64,000 nt of DNA from Linnemannia schmuckeri (lineage: Eukaryota > Mortierellomycota > Mortierellomycetes > Mortierellales > Mortierellaceae), in NCBI GenBank assembly GCA_029449235.1, contig JANATG010000002.1, forward strand, positions 3,720,001 to 3,784,000, read 5' to 3'. Shown in pieces: positions 45,705 through 56,881 of the stretch. The position numbers and the translations under genes were made by a program. Every line of letters starts with the position of its first letter. Position 1 is the first letter of the stretch. The notes under the pieces are model-generated. The model did no database searches. It was not told the DNA's origin and saw only the letters and a list, made by a program, of their open reading frames with translations.

Positions 45705-46622
45705 ATGTTGTTGTGTGATCGTTCCGTGAGTGAGTGAGAATAAAAGTGTGTAGGTGTATGTATATCTAGTCTTACCCTTCCCATCCCTGTTGTTTGTCGT
45801 TGTTGTTGTTTGTGTGTATGTGTGTGATGAGAGAGAGTGAGAGAGAGAGAGTGTGTGTTGTGAGAGAGAGAGTGTGTGTATTCAGCTCAACAACAACAAT
45901 ATCATCCGGACCATTATTTTTTTATTACTTTTTGTGCTCTCAACTTCCGTCTCCTCTAACGGTCCATCTTTGTTTTTTTTGAGTCCATTCTACTTCCTGT
46001 GTAAATCCACTTCAAAGCTGAACTATGCCCAAATGCCCATTGGTCTTCGTCGATGATTGTGCCTTTTTCTCACTCTCCTTTTTTTCTTTTTCCATTTCTT
46101 TATCATATTCTTCTTTTCGTCCTTTTCTTCCTTTCTTCTTCATTTTTGTTCACTCCAATTCACTCAAACCCACATCCTACAACACTCACCTCTGTGTTCC
46201 TCCCTTTCACTTTTATCCTGCCTCACTCTGCTCCATCCTGTCTTGACTGCACCAACCCCTTTCTTTTCCTGCTCTCACCACATCGTCTCTTTCACTTTCC
46301 CGCTCCGTGTCCTGTCTTGCCCTGTCCTGTCCTGTCCCCCGACCAAATAAGAAACGCCCTTTTCTCGAATAACCCCTGACCCTTCCCGCCTCACTCTCTC
46401 CTCTCTCTTCGACCGTTACATAACAAAGACCCATCAACAAAACAAAGACGCCCTTTCTCTCTTTTCACCGCTTCTCTGTATGTATCTCTCATCTCTCCTC
46501 CTATCTGAGTGGCTTTCTATGTCTGTGTGTGCATGTTCACTGTCTCACGCATAAATGCCACCCCCTGCTATTTCATGCTGTTTATGCTGTTCCAATTGTT
46601 GCATGGTTCACTGACCTGGCCC

Positions 46623-46627
<5 letters not shown>

Positions 46628-46655
<28 letters not shown>
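46628..46655. repeat. Poly(T) homopolymer, 28 bp
   Basis: Unbroken T run about 320 bp before the ADF-H/PH start codon, inside its CT-rich leader. Confidence 0.95.
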
Positions 46656-46971
46656 GTTTATCCTTGTGTTCGTCCAATTTACTTCAAATACTACTTTGAA
46701 TTTTCCATCTTTTTATTTCTTCCTCTCTTCTTTTCTTTCTTTTTCTCTTCTTTCTTCTCTCTCCACAACAACAACAATAAACAACATATCCCCCATTGGA
46801 ATTATACCCTTCCCCTCGTATTCGTACCACCATCACCATCTCTAACACACTCACACCAACAACACCTCGACACTGTTCGCTCCTCCTCCCCCACTTGGCA
46901 CAAACTACTTGATACCTCTTCCTTTCCTTTTTAACGACCGAAATCAAAACTAGACCCCCAAGTAACACAAC

Positions 46972-48987
46972 ATGTCCTGCGATTTGACTGACCCCGCTAT
47001 TCTCGAGGCCTACCAGGCTATCGTCAGTGGCACCCCCACCAACTGGTAAAAATAAGCAACTTCCACCATTCATAACACGAATGAACAAAAGACAAAACGA
47101 CTTGCATGAGAATAAGGAATGTAAGGAGGGTGTGTGGCTCATGTTGAACCACCCCTCATCGTCACACAACCCTCTTTTGTGCCTTTTGTTTCTATTCCAT
47201 GGTTCAATTGTGCCCCTGACACCTCTTTTACCCCTGAACTTGGTATTATTTATTATTCCTGTGCTAAATGTTTCCCCTTCTTTACTCACTCTCATTCAAT
47301 CACTCCCCTTTATAATAATAGGCTCATCCTCGGATACCATGATACCCGCGACAAGATCTCGCTGTACTCCAAGGGCACCGGTGGTCTGGAGGAGCTCCGT
47401 GCCAATCTGACCGAGGAGGTCCTGTATGGCTTTGTGAGGATTGAGGGCCGATTCGCGCTTCTCGCCTACGTCTCCGAGCAAGTCAGGTACTATTCTCTTA
47501 TATTTTTCAATTAACTCTGAGCAAGAGAGGAAGAAAAGAACAGCAGCAGTAGATGTGGTTTGGGCAATGGCAATGGAGTAGGCAGAAACAAGAGGGATGC
47601 AGGATGCATTCATTGAAACATGATATACTCTGCAACAAAACAAGGAAGGGGACATAATTGCATTTTATCCTCATCTCGATATTCATTGTCCGCCTCTCCT
47701 AACGGGAGATGGACGGACGGACGGGAGATATGAGGCGAAAGGGGGATTTACACCAGTTAACAGAGGAGAGGAGACCAGCAGGACAATTTTCCATCTAAAC
47801 CAAGTACTACACCAGTCTGGGCGATCGTCATTATTAGGGGATCATTTACTTTTATCCACCTTGAAGTATGTATATACACCACTCCACGTTCTCAATTTGC
47901 TCAATCCTTCTCCTCATTCCTCTCCTTTCTTGTTTGCATTTCTTCACTTGTAACTTGTGCTTTTCTAGTGGTCTTCGTCGTGGTAAGTCATTCTTTCTTT
48001 GCAACATGACATATCACCTTTCAGTGTATTTCCTCCAAACCCCCGTATACTAATCGTTCTCTCTCCATCTCCCCAAATTAAAAATTAGCGCGCGCATTGG
48101 TGCACGGAAAGGCTGTAGGCGCATTGTTCAAGAACACGCATGTTCAGATCAACTCGTCCAACCTTGCAGAGCTCTCGGATGAAAAAGTCCGTAACCGTCT
48201 GGGTCTGGTCGATGGACCCCCAACCCCGGACCCCTCAGGATCGCCTGTCATCCCCTCTTCCCCGGTTCCCGTCGCTGCTCCTCGCCCTATGACCCCCGTC
48301 TCCCCCACCCCTCCAGCAACCTTCCACAACATCAACACTGCAACCGCTCCAACACCTCAAAGCGTCGCCTCTGAGGTCTCGAGCCCCGTCCGTGTTGCAT
48401 CGCCTGCTCCTCCTAGTAGTGGTGGCGCCTCCACCCCTCGCACCGAGCGTCAACTGGAGCTTGAGGCCGCAGAGCGCAAGATGCGTGAGGAGATGGAGCG
48501 TCAAAAGAAGGCTGAGGTCCTCAAACGCCAAAAGGAGACTCAGGAACGCGAAGCCCGCGAACAAGAACTCTTTGCACACAAGCAAGCCCAGGAACTGGAA
48601 CAAAAGCGTAAGAACGAATCCGATCGTGCTGCTCGTGAAGCCATGAAGAAACAATTGATCGAGATGGAGAAGCTTCGTGGATCCGGATTGTCGGGTTATA
48701 TTACGATCCAGAGTCATGGATCGCCCTTCTGGAGACGTCGGTTCTATGTGATGCGCGGACAGGCCATTTCGTTCTATAGGGATGAGTTCGATCGCAAGTC
48801 GGCGATTTCAGAGTTGAGACTGGGCGGACGTGTGGTCAACATTGAGGATGCTTCGTTGGATTGTTTGATCCCCAACTCGTTCCGGGTTGATTTATATACG
48901 GGCGAGTCACACTTGTTCTTCTCCGATGCTACCAAGGACAAGGAGCTGGCGATTGCTGGATTTATGAAGTGCAACGAGTCTGCATAA
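46972..48987 (+). CDS. Coactosin/ADF-H domain protein with C-terminal PH domain
   Basis: Exons 46972-47045, 47322-47486, 47969-47982 (14 nt) and 48089-48987 give 383 residues. Residues 1-130 form a coactosin-like ADF-H domain: MSCDLTDPAILEAYQ, LYSKGTGGLEELRANL, LYGFVRIEGRFALLAYV, then SGLRRARALVHGKAVGALF, where the 14 nt exon sits. Next comes a Pro/Ser/Thr-rich linker (about 140-210), then a charged helix, probably coiled coil (ERQLELEAAERKMREEMERQ onwards). The last 100 residues fit a PH domain: GYITIQSHGSPFWRRRFYVMRG...ISFYRD, with the basic WRRRF stretch where phosphoinositide-binding PH domains carry Lys/Arg. It probably links actin filaments to membrane lipids. I know no named protein with exactly this order; Abp1/drebrin proteins have ADF-H but end in SH3. 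Confidence 0.85.
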
Positions 48988-49054
48988 ACTCGTGTCCCTT
49001 CCTACCCCCTTTTTTTTTCTTTAACTTTAACAGGAGATCGTGTATCGGCGAATG

Positions 49055-49086
<32 letters not shown>
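49055..49086. repeat. Poly(A) homopolymer, 32 bp
   Basis: The longest homopolymer in the window, 68 bp after the stop codon of the ADF-H/PH gene. Confidence 0.95.
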
Positions 49087-49087
<1 letters not shown>

Positions 49088-51882
49088 CGCGCTGTATAGT
49101 GATACGATACCAAACACACTTACACACTCAAAGACCAATAGGATAGAAAAAACAAAAAACATTTCATGTTGATCCCCCTACCTCTACTCGCATCCTCTCC
49201 CCTGCCCGTTTCATGAACGGCATTTTTACCAAATATCTTAAAAAACTAATACATATTTATTTCGCATCTTTTGCACATCGCCAATACTGTGTCTGGAAGA
49301 TATGTTACGGAGATCTATCTAAGAGCACGCCTTGTGTGAGATCTAATGGTGAAGATTAGATTGCAATTGGTGGACGAAATTTTGGTGGCGCAATAATTTT
49401 GCTCGGCATCCTCCACTTTTTTACCCAATCACTGGTAAAAACACTTAATTAGAAAAGATGCATCTTGATCATTTTAGGAAGTGCTAATAACCTTTTAAGG
49501 CACCGATTCTGACGTGGCAAACACTTTGTTCTGTCCTGAGCTTGTTCTTTTTGTTGTCGTTAAGGTTTGATCCTGTCCTATGTCTATGGTATGATTGATA
49601 ATTGTTTCTCTAGTTTCTTGACATTCTTGTTTTCGCTGTCGTTTTTTTGCCGTTGTTAGAGGTTCATGGCCGATATGAGTGAGGAATGAATGCTCCAATA
49701 TAAAATCGATTCCGACCGATCTATGAAACCTTCCTGCAACATACTCGAGACTAGATTGTGAGCTCCAGGATCAATCTTTCTCCTATGGCGTCCAACGAAA
49801 AAAGAAAAAGAAAAATATCAATAAAACTACTTCATGACAAGCTCAAAACAAAAACATGAACTATCAAAGGGCACGTCTCTAATTGCGTAACTTACAAACA
49901 TGAAATCTCTGTGGGGATTTCTCATTAGGAAGAAATGCGGATCACACAGGCAAACGCGAAGATATTATCCTTTTGTGACATAAGCCAGTTTGTTGAGGAC
50001 TTCTGACGTGATATGGTGCACTGTGCCGGCTCTCGCTCTACAACTATGAAAGGCAATGTAGCAGCTGCAAAAAAAAAAAAAAAAGAAAAGCCCAATCTTT
50101 TCTGTTGGTCGTAGGTCATTGTAAAAAAAGCCAACAATTGCAAGCACACGACTGATTTTAAATGATGAGCGCTCGAGTCGCTTTAATGTTCATAGCACAG
50201 CGAGGAGGAAAGAACAGGCATAGCAAGTGCTTACGTAGCGATCCAACTGCAAGCCGGAGTCGACATGATGCTTGCATTCAAACTGAAATGAATGCCTTGG
50301 CGATGGGTGGATGCTCCAGATATCTGAGTTGCTGATATTCGCTTCAAGTCTGCAAGAGACAAAAGGATAAGAAGACAACAAGTATTTAGTTCATCTACTC
50401 AAGCTCCTGTTCTTTTACCCATCCATATCATACAACCGCGCCAGACAGAAATATCCCATTTGTATATCACAGTCTTGCCTTACCCTTCCAGTATGAATGT
50501 GTGATTGCTGCTATTACCGATGTCCGGTTGCAGTAGAGATTCTGACCGGGTTTCATAGGCGCCAAGGGGGTCACGATCAAGAGATCTAAATGATATAGCC
50601 TTGTGCATGGTCATTCCTTGCCATAGCATTTTCTAGTGTTTTATCGGCGGTGGGAGACTTCATTCCATGTCTCGTTTGAAAAACCCATTTGTACGTCGGA
50701 ATTTTCAGATCTTATAATCCAGTAAGCTGGAGCGGAACGCTTCACTCTGAGCTATGTCGGATGTACCCAACACGACCCGCGGAACGACCCTTGAAAGCCG
50801 CAGGAACATGCTTGCCACCTATGAAATTGTAAGACACGCCTCGATATATTTATTATCTGTGAGGACTTTTCCATTTGTTGTTCCTGAATTCTTGACGATC
50901 ATTTATAAGGGACACTTGGCGTTTGTAGAGTATTAAGATCCTGAGAATGACATCTCTCGGGAGAGCGGGCAGTAGTTCACGATGTTAGCTGCGTTGTTAT
51001 TACCATCTCAAACACCTTTGGATTAAATGAACAAAAACTCCACGGATTCCAGATTGGACCAGTGCTTCAAGACCCTTGTGAAGTCCTCCTCTGTTTTTGT
51101 CTCATTATTCATGGAGCCTAGAACTGAGATCTGCCGCATGTCGCGAAGGATCTAGCCTCTTCCATTTTACCATGGCCGTCAATCTTCTTCCAACTATCTT
51201 CAATTTCTCCTCGCGACTTTTTTTTTTTCTTGAGAGGAGAAGGAAGTGAATAGGACGGATTAGCAAAGCTGTGGCATCTTTTTTTTGGGAAAGGGGGAAG
51301 AGGAGGATAGGCTTTTTTTTTTTTTTTTTTTTTTTCCTCCAAAGCTTGGGCGCTCTTTATGTTTGAGAAAAGAAAAGCGAGGATAGGTGAATTGTTATCG
51401 TCGTGGCAATGACGTTCTCTTTCGTTTTATTTTTCAAAAGACCACTAAAGATACAGCAATCCTTTGTTCGGCGAGGGAGATTTATTTGTGCAAAAACGAC
51501 TATGCGGATACGGAAACGTATCGTTCGTTGTAATGGTGTTTATAAAACGCATTTGAATGGTACCGGATGGGATGGAAGGCGCATTAAGAGAACAAACGAG
51601 AACTTAGCTGTGAATAAAACCACGAAAGGAAAACTGATCCGTCAAAGGCCATTGGTAGTGAGTTTGTTTGATTGCCGATGACAGCGAGAGACGCGGGACA
51701 CGCATTAGTGCAGTCAATGGGTGGCAAGCATGGATAAGGCATAATTCAACTTTTACGTACTGATAAACGTGTCTCGCGTGACATTGACTGGTTGATCTGA
51801 TCGCACTTCGCCTTCGACCCGTCGGGATTTCTTTTGATTGCTTCCGTAAAAGTTGCTTGCACATCATATTTTTTTTTATATA

Positions 51883-52078
51883 ATGTCCGCGTCCGATCAA
51901 TTCCTTGACGATGCCGTCCTTGACATCACGAGCGATGCCCAGCCTTTGTAAGCTATGCCGCTTTACAGCTGGATCATGCTGGCATCGACTCTGTTAAGGT
52001 ACAATGCATCCTGACCGGTCGAGATTCCACCGCAGCTGACAAGGGGATCTTACCCTCGGTGTATATGCAGACGGTGTG
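51883..52078 (+). pseudogene. Possible gene fragment, function unknown
   Basis: An ATG frame (MSASDQFLDDAVLDITSDAQ) stops after 23 codons. Shifted by two bases, the reading continues as YAALQLDHAGIDSVKVQCIL and RDSTAADKGILPSVYMQTV before a stop. The amino acid make-up is protein-like in both pieces, suggesting one older frame broken by an indel, or a very short intron. I do not recognise the family. Confidence 0.3.
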
Positions 52079-52086
52079 AAGAGCTC

Positions 52087-52293
52087 TCACAGGGCCAAGG
52101 GTCTGACAGTGGGTCCACAGAAACCAGCGACCTCATTGACGTTATCTTTGTTGATGATAAAAGCCCGGTGGAAATAATAGGGATGTAACCATTCGTCTCG
52201 GAGCGGGACCAAGAGACAGTGGCTTTGACCATCGAATTGATTTTGAGGGAAGGACAGAGAGCGGAAAAGGTTCAACATCCATATGAAGCGCAC
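52087..52293 (-). pseudogene. Possible gene fragment, function unknown
   Basis: A 68-codon frame whose second half (LVPLRDEWLHPYYFHRAF, then IINKDNVNEVAGFCGP) looks protein-like, but with no identifiable domain, no splice partners that I can define, and no CT-rich leader. It may be a remnant or chance. Confidence 0.25.
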
Positions 52294-52650
52294 TTTGTGC
52301 TTAAAGGAGACTGAAATTGAAAGATGCTAGTATGTGGCGTGTCCTGAAAGGAAATCCTTTTTTCTTCCTGCCTAAAAACAAAGTGCTATTCCATTGGAAT
52401 ATGTCTTGTCCAGGTCGCTACTTTTGAATGAGTTGTGTTTATTATTCTGATTGACGACCTAAGACGCCTAGCGAGGGTGTTTCTTCTATTGGAGGGGAGT
52501 TGTGTGTGCGTAATTTGGTGGGCGCATATGTGTTGTTGGTTGTCGTCACAGCCTTTCAGCTATAATCCCAGTCGTTCTCCTGCTCTTCAGGCTTCCTGTC
52601 CGAGATGTTGCGTCGTCGCCGTTCCTGTCTGAATTGAGTTGGCTTGCTAC

Positions 52651-53351
52651 TTAATCCTCGTATCCGGAAGGAGGGTTGCGAGCACGCTGGGGCACTAATT
52701 GACAGTAAAAAATACAATTGCAAGAACCGGTATTTTGATTAGTTGGTTTTCATCCCGTGATATTTCTAAACGAGCCCATTGTTGCCTGAATTAGTAGATG
52801 TTTTTTCGCGACGGTAGTAGGTGCTTACAGGGGTAGGTGTCGGGGATGCGAGCAGGGCTGACGTATCCTTGGCTCTTGCGGACAGCGGGGACACCGACAA
52901 CGAGAACGGGGCCTAATTCAAGTAAAAAGTGTACAAAGTAAGCATTATTTTTTTTTTTTTTTCATCAGGTACACGTGCCGGAGTCGTATCCAATTGATGA
53001 TTTGAGAGTTTAGCAGCGTTTCCTTACCGATAGCGGCGACCACGAAACTGGTGAAAATGTAGGGGCTGTCCCGAGCGCTACGTCTCTACAGTAGTGAAAG
53101 GAAAGTGACAAATAGGTGGGTTGAATTGTTGTCAGTGGTCGATCCTGCAGATGTAAAGCATGCGTGTTCGGATTTTCCGAATTGTGTTTCTTTTCGTGTG
53201 TATGTTCTGGGGATGATAGATCAGCTGGCGGATTTTGTTGTCCGTTGTTTGCGATAGTTGGAAGGTTTGTCTTTTTGGCGACCGGTTTGGTATTTGTCCA
53301 AGTGATCGGTTTCTGTGTAGTCGGTCGACTTACGAGGTACTGGAAGACCAT
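52651..53351 (-). CDS. NADH:ubiquinone oxidoreductase 9.5 kDa subunit
   Basis: Small membrane-arm subunit of mitochondrial complex I (fungal NI9M/NUO9.5 type, related to NDUFA3). Four exons, 53351-53334 (18 nt), 53085-53028, 52912-52829 and 52694-52651 (44 nt), give only 67 residues, so it is invisible to single-exon frame finding. The spliced protein starts MVFQYLRRSARDSPYIFTSF, has one membrane helix spanning the second junction (VVAAIGPVLVVGVPAVR), and ends IPDTYPLPQRARNPP and SGYED. This matches, as I recall them, fungal proteins with the sequence order RWAAREKP, a helix with GP, then PVTYPIPQ. All three introns have GTAAG donors and matching phases. Head-to-head with SNF12 (270 bp). Confidence 0.85.
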
Positions 53352-53621
53352 GTCGACTGTGTTTTGTGAGGGGGAGTGGAGTGGAGTGGAGGTGCGGATG
53401 AAAGGCAGGATCGGAAATTATGTCTCATGGCAGGCCCACTTTCTCGGTCCATTATTTCCTCACACAGTTGGAAATGCTGAAAGTGACGTTGAGTTAATTC
53501 AGTGCCGCAAGGAAATAAGCGAGTAATATCATCAATTCCCACTGCTGCCCTTATTTGTGTGTCCGTCTTTTGTCGCTTTCCCAAACTCATCCAAACGCCC
53601 AACAGGAAAAAGACAGACACA
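53352..53621. promoter_or_regulatory. Bidirectional promoter of the 9.5 kDa subunit and SNF12
   Basis: 270 bp between divergent start codons, the shortest head-to-head spacer here. No motif is claimed. Confidence 0.5.
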
Positions 53622-55486
53622 ATGGATCCCTCAAGGAAACGCTCCTCGGCGCCAGAGCTGCCACCGCTCGTCGCAAAGGCAAAGAGAAAACGGCCAAACG
53701 ACAACCAAATCTCATCCAAGGCACGACTTAACTCCATCACCACGCACACGCTCTTATTGTTGTCATCAAACACGCCCTTCCATTGGATCTGATCACTTTC
53801 TGCCTTTTCTCGCGCGTTCTTGTTTCTAACTCTTGACCTATCACTTCACCTTCGTTTTCAACAGATTGAGGCAATTGTCCCAGAGTCGAAACTTTACACG
53901 GAACTCCTGGAGTTTGAAAAGAAGCTGGATGCCACTATCATGAGGAAGCGTCTGGACTTGCAGGAGACTCTCAACAAACCAGTGAAGGTACCGAAACCTG
54001 TGCCACACCATGAACTAAGACGTTTACTGCACGCGTTAATTGCCGAGGGACTGTTCAGACACGAGGGTACGTGGCATCCTAACAATGAGAGATTACTTTT
54101 GTTTGCTATGTTCAATTTAGACCAAGCGCACGCTTCGCATCTTCATCTCCAACCTCTCACACGACCAGGAAACACCCGAATCGGACGAAGACGAGCCTCG
54201 ACTGGACAGCGGACCAACACCTTCATGGACACTCAAAGTCGAAGGACGCCTTGTTGATGTACGTGCCCTTCAGTTCATCATAAGGAATTGCAACTACTTA
54301 CTGGAAAACAAGCATCAACTTGTTCGCTGATACCGTGCCCATTCGACTCTTCACTATGTATTAGGAGGCAAACGCATCTGCATATAAGAACAAACAGACG
54401 AGCAGGAAGTTTTCTAGTTTTTTCCGATCAGTGATGATTGAGCTAGAACGTGACTCGAATTTGTACCCCAACGGCAACTTTGTGGAATGGCATAAGTCTG
54501 CCAACCAGGCGGATGTCGATGGATTTGAGATCAAACGACACGGCGACGAGAATGTGAAGGTCAAGGTCATTCTTCACGTGGACAACTCACCCGAGCGTTT
54601 CAAGCTGAGCCCAGAGCTGGCTGATGTATTGGCGATCGACGTGGAGACGAGACCCGGCATTATGATGGCGCTGTGGCAATACATCAAGTTCCACCAGTTA
54701 CAGGATCCGGAGGACAAGAGGAACATTAACTGTGACCAGAAGCTCGCCACTGTAAGTTATTGTTCTTGCCTGGTGCCTGGATAGTTTTGTCGATATGCGC
54801 CATGCCGCCAAGATAACAGAATTAATCATAACGTCTTTTTATCGCCTCACCTCTAGCTTTTCGGCCAACCCAAGATCTCGTTCCCAGCACTGCCAGAATT
54901 GATTGGACGGTTCTTGTCACCTCCCGACCCAATTGTGCTAGAATATACCGTTCGGGTGGACAAACCCTACCACCTCTCTTCACACTGCTACGATCTAGAC
55001 GTGGAACTGGATGACCCTACATTCAAGAGCAAGATCAGCAACCTGGTCTCGTCAACATCCTTGAACGCCGCCAACAACACCCTTCCAAAACAGATTCACG
55101 CACAAGACGAGCAGATCATGCAGTACATCCAGAGCATGCAAAACTCCAAGACCAAGCGGGATTTCTTGTTGCGGTTCGCCAATGATCCCGTCGACTTTTT
55201 GGACCGTTGGGTGGCCTCACAGAGCAGAGATCTGGAGGTGATTCTGGGCGAGTCGCATGTCAACCTGGAGGAACAGAGGCGGGCGGATTTCTACAACCAA
55301 CAATGGGTCAACGAGGCTGTCTTCCATTACATGACAGCCAAGAACCAAAAGAAACTGCAGGAGCTGTTGGGCGGTCATCCTCAGCCTGTGCCTCCTCCTC
55401 CCCAGCAGCAAGGTGGGGCACCACCTGCAGGACATCCTCCACAGCAGCCTTTCCCACCAGGCATACACCCTGGCGGACGATTCTAG
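53622..55486 (+). CDS. SNF12: SWI/SNF remodeller subunit, SNF12/RSC6/SMARCD family
   Basis: SWIB-domain subunit of SWI/SNF-type chromatin remodelling complexes. Exons 53622-53720, 53865-53987, 54121-54258, 54365-54751, 54857-55486 give 458 residues. The first intron uses a GC donor (CAAG|GCACGA) with a normal CTAAC branch site and CAG acceptor; no GT donor keeps frame. Motifs: VPESKLYTELLEFEKKLDATIMRKR split into IMRKRLDLQETL, TKRTLRIFISN, WTLKVEGRLVD, RKFSSFFRSVMIELERD, then the SWIB domain (about 199-275, FKLSPELADVLAID, ALWQYIKFHQLQDP). The family-typical end RRADFYNQQWVNEAV is followed by a Pro/Gln-rich tail. A second donor at 54065 would extend exon 2 but breaks frame. Whether it serves SWI/SNF, RSC or both is open. 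Confidence 0.95.
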
Positions 55487-55625
55487 ATGCATCCCTTTTC
55501 TTTTATCCCACTTTTGATTTCTTTTTTCTTTCGCTGATTAAATCACATAATGCCATCCTTTGTGTGTATGAACATGTGTATGATATGGTACAGTTTTTAT
55601 ATTACAACGAGTGTGCTCGACTCTA

Positions 55626-56566
55626 CTAAATAGTAAACTTCATGCATCTAATGGACACAGGGACGAGAAAGGAAGAATAGATGGTTAACATCCGACCATA
55701 TCGATAGCAACTAGCAAAATAAGTACGGCCAATCGAGTGCCATACCTTGTGTCGTTATGAGTTTTCTGACATCTGAGGTCGCAATATCTCATGCCGCAGC
55801 GATTACACCGATAGACACCCTTCCATCCACAGACAGAGCAAAAGTTCCGTTGAGGATACCGACTGGGTCCCATATTCGCGGTCAAATAATTAGGTACAAC
55901 ATGCTGTTGCTGTTGTTCCTGAAGAAAAGTCTGCGCTGCCAATCCAGACTCATCCAGTAACTGGTTCAACGGTTTTCTAGGCAGTACCGGTTTCCTGTGT
56001 CCCAGTGCAGATGTAGGGATCGCATTCTGATTGAAATTGCTGCCGATGTTGCTATTGTTGATGCTGTTGGCACCTCCAGCACCGCTGCTGTTCTGTTGAT
56101 TCTTCTTAGATCGACCCCCAGAAATGATACCGGGGTTGTTGGGCGAGAGGACGGCCCCTGGGCCCACAGTTCCGACAACACCGCCGACGATGGAGCCGAC
56201 AGCGGGGCTGAGAGGGGGGAGGAGGCCGAGAGGGTCGAGATTGGTGTGAGTCAGACTGATGGGTCCTTGTGCGGTTGCTGCTGCGGCTGCAGTGGCGATG
56301 ATGGCTTCGTATTCGTTGAGAGCGACAAAGTTGTCGCGTTCTAGAGAGTCTAGGTGGTGTCTGAGTTGGCGTTTCCTGGCCTCTGGGTCCAGTACCTTTG
56401 GGGCTATTGTCAGAGAGGAGAGTTAGGCAATAACAAGTCAGTTGAGTGTTGGTTTGATCACTGAATGGCAAGGGATGGTGAGGAATGGAGGGAGATCAGT
56501 GCAGTGAAATGGTGGGGTTGTTGCTGTGGTACCTGCTTTTGCGCCTCGCTCTGGTTTCCTCGACAT
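55626..56566 (-). CDS. VPS71: HIT zinc-finger protein, SWR1 subunit VPS71/ZNHIT1
   Basis: Subunit of the SWR1/SRCAP complex that deposits H2A.Z. Exons 56566-56533, 56403-55746 and 55647-55626 give 237 residues. The start MSRKPERGAKA is followed after splicing by VLDPEARKRQLRHHLDSLERDNF, matching the ZNHIT1 N-terminus. A low-complexity Ala/Gly/Asn region comes next, then PNYLTANMGPSRYPQRNF and the zinc finger CSVCGWKGVYRCNRC...YCDLRCQKTH. The last exon is 22 nt and encodes RCMKFTI, matching human ZNHIT1, which ends RCLKWTV; this decided the acceptor over a nearer AG that would add an unrelated tail. Convergent with SNF12 at only 139 bp, head-to-head with the amidohydrolase gene. Confidence 0.93.
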
Positions 56567-56881
56567 GGTGGTGACGCGAAAGTGTTGAATGAATTGACGA
56601 AGGAGAAAGAGAGAAAGTTGATGTTGAAGTTTGAAAGTGATCAACAAATACAGGAGACCAAAGCAGCAGTCCCAAGAGAACAGGGAAGTGGTCCAATTGG
56701 TTCAAGACGCGCCAAGCAGCAAAGTCCTCGACGCCCAATGCCGTCCTTCAAAAGGAGGGACGTTGTTGGCTCTTTTTTTTTTCTATCTTCTCTTTTTCTC
56801 TCCCTGTCCTGTCTACTTTCTCCCATCTTTACTGAACCACCACTCTTCCCTTTCTCATTCCACTCTTCCTTTGTTCACAAC
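56567..56881. promoter_or_regulatory. Bidirectional promoter of VPS71 and the amidohydrolase gene
   Basis: 315 bp between divergent starts, with a CT-rich leader (56770-56870) before the plus-strand gene. Confidence 0.5.

Larger units (their letters stand above)
44506..46971. other. Long gene-free region upstream of the ADF-H/PH gene
   Basis: 2.5 kb with no supported gene. It contains T runs of 30 (44901-44930) and 28 bp (46628-46655), a 24 bp tandem repeat (45633-45704), GT/GA dinucleotide stretches (45815-45880) and a long CT-rich leader (46060-46960). It probably combines the SEC27 3' end with a large promoter and 5' UTR of the downstream gene. Confidence 0.5.
48988..52650. other. Gene-poor 3.7 kb region with possible gene remnants
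   Basis: No intact gene is supported. Contents: 32 A at 49055-49086 just after the ADF-H/PH stop, 23 T at 51313-51335, and two coding-like pieces near 51883-52078 (+) and 52087-52293 (-) described separately. Other short frames lack motifs. This is the longest non-genic interval of the window. Confidence 0.5.

Noticed and set aside
46684..47295. Minus-strand frame of 203 codons
   Set aside because: It covers the CT-rich leader, first exon and intron of the ADF-H/PH gene in antisense and has no motif.
55650..55745. Nearer acceptor for the last VPS71 exon (TGCTAG)
   Set aside because: It gives an unrelated tail, whereas the acceptor ending at 55648 restores the conserved RC-K ending.
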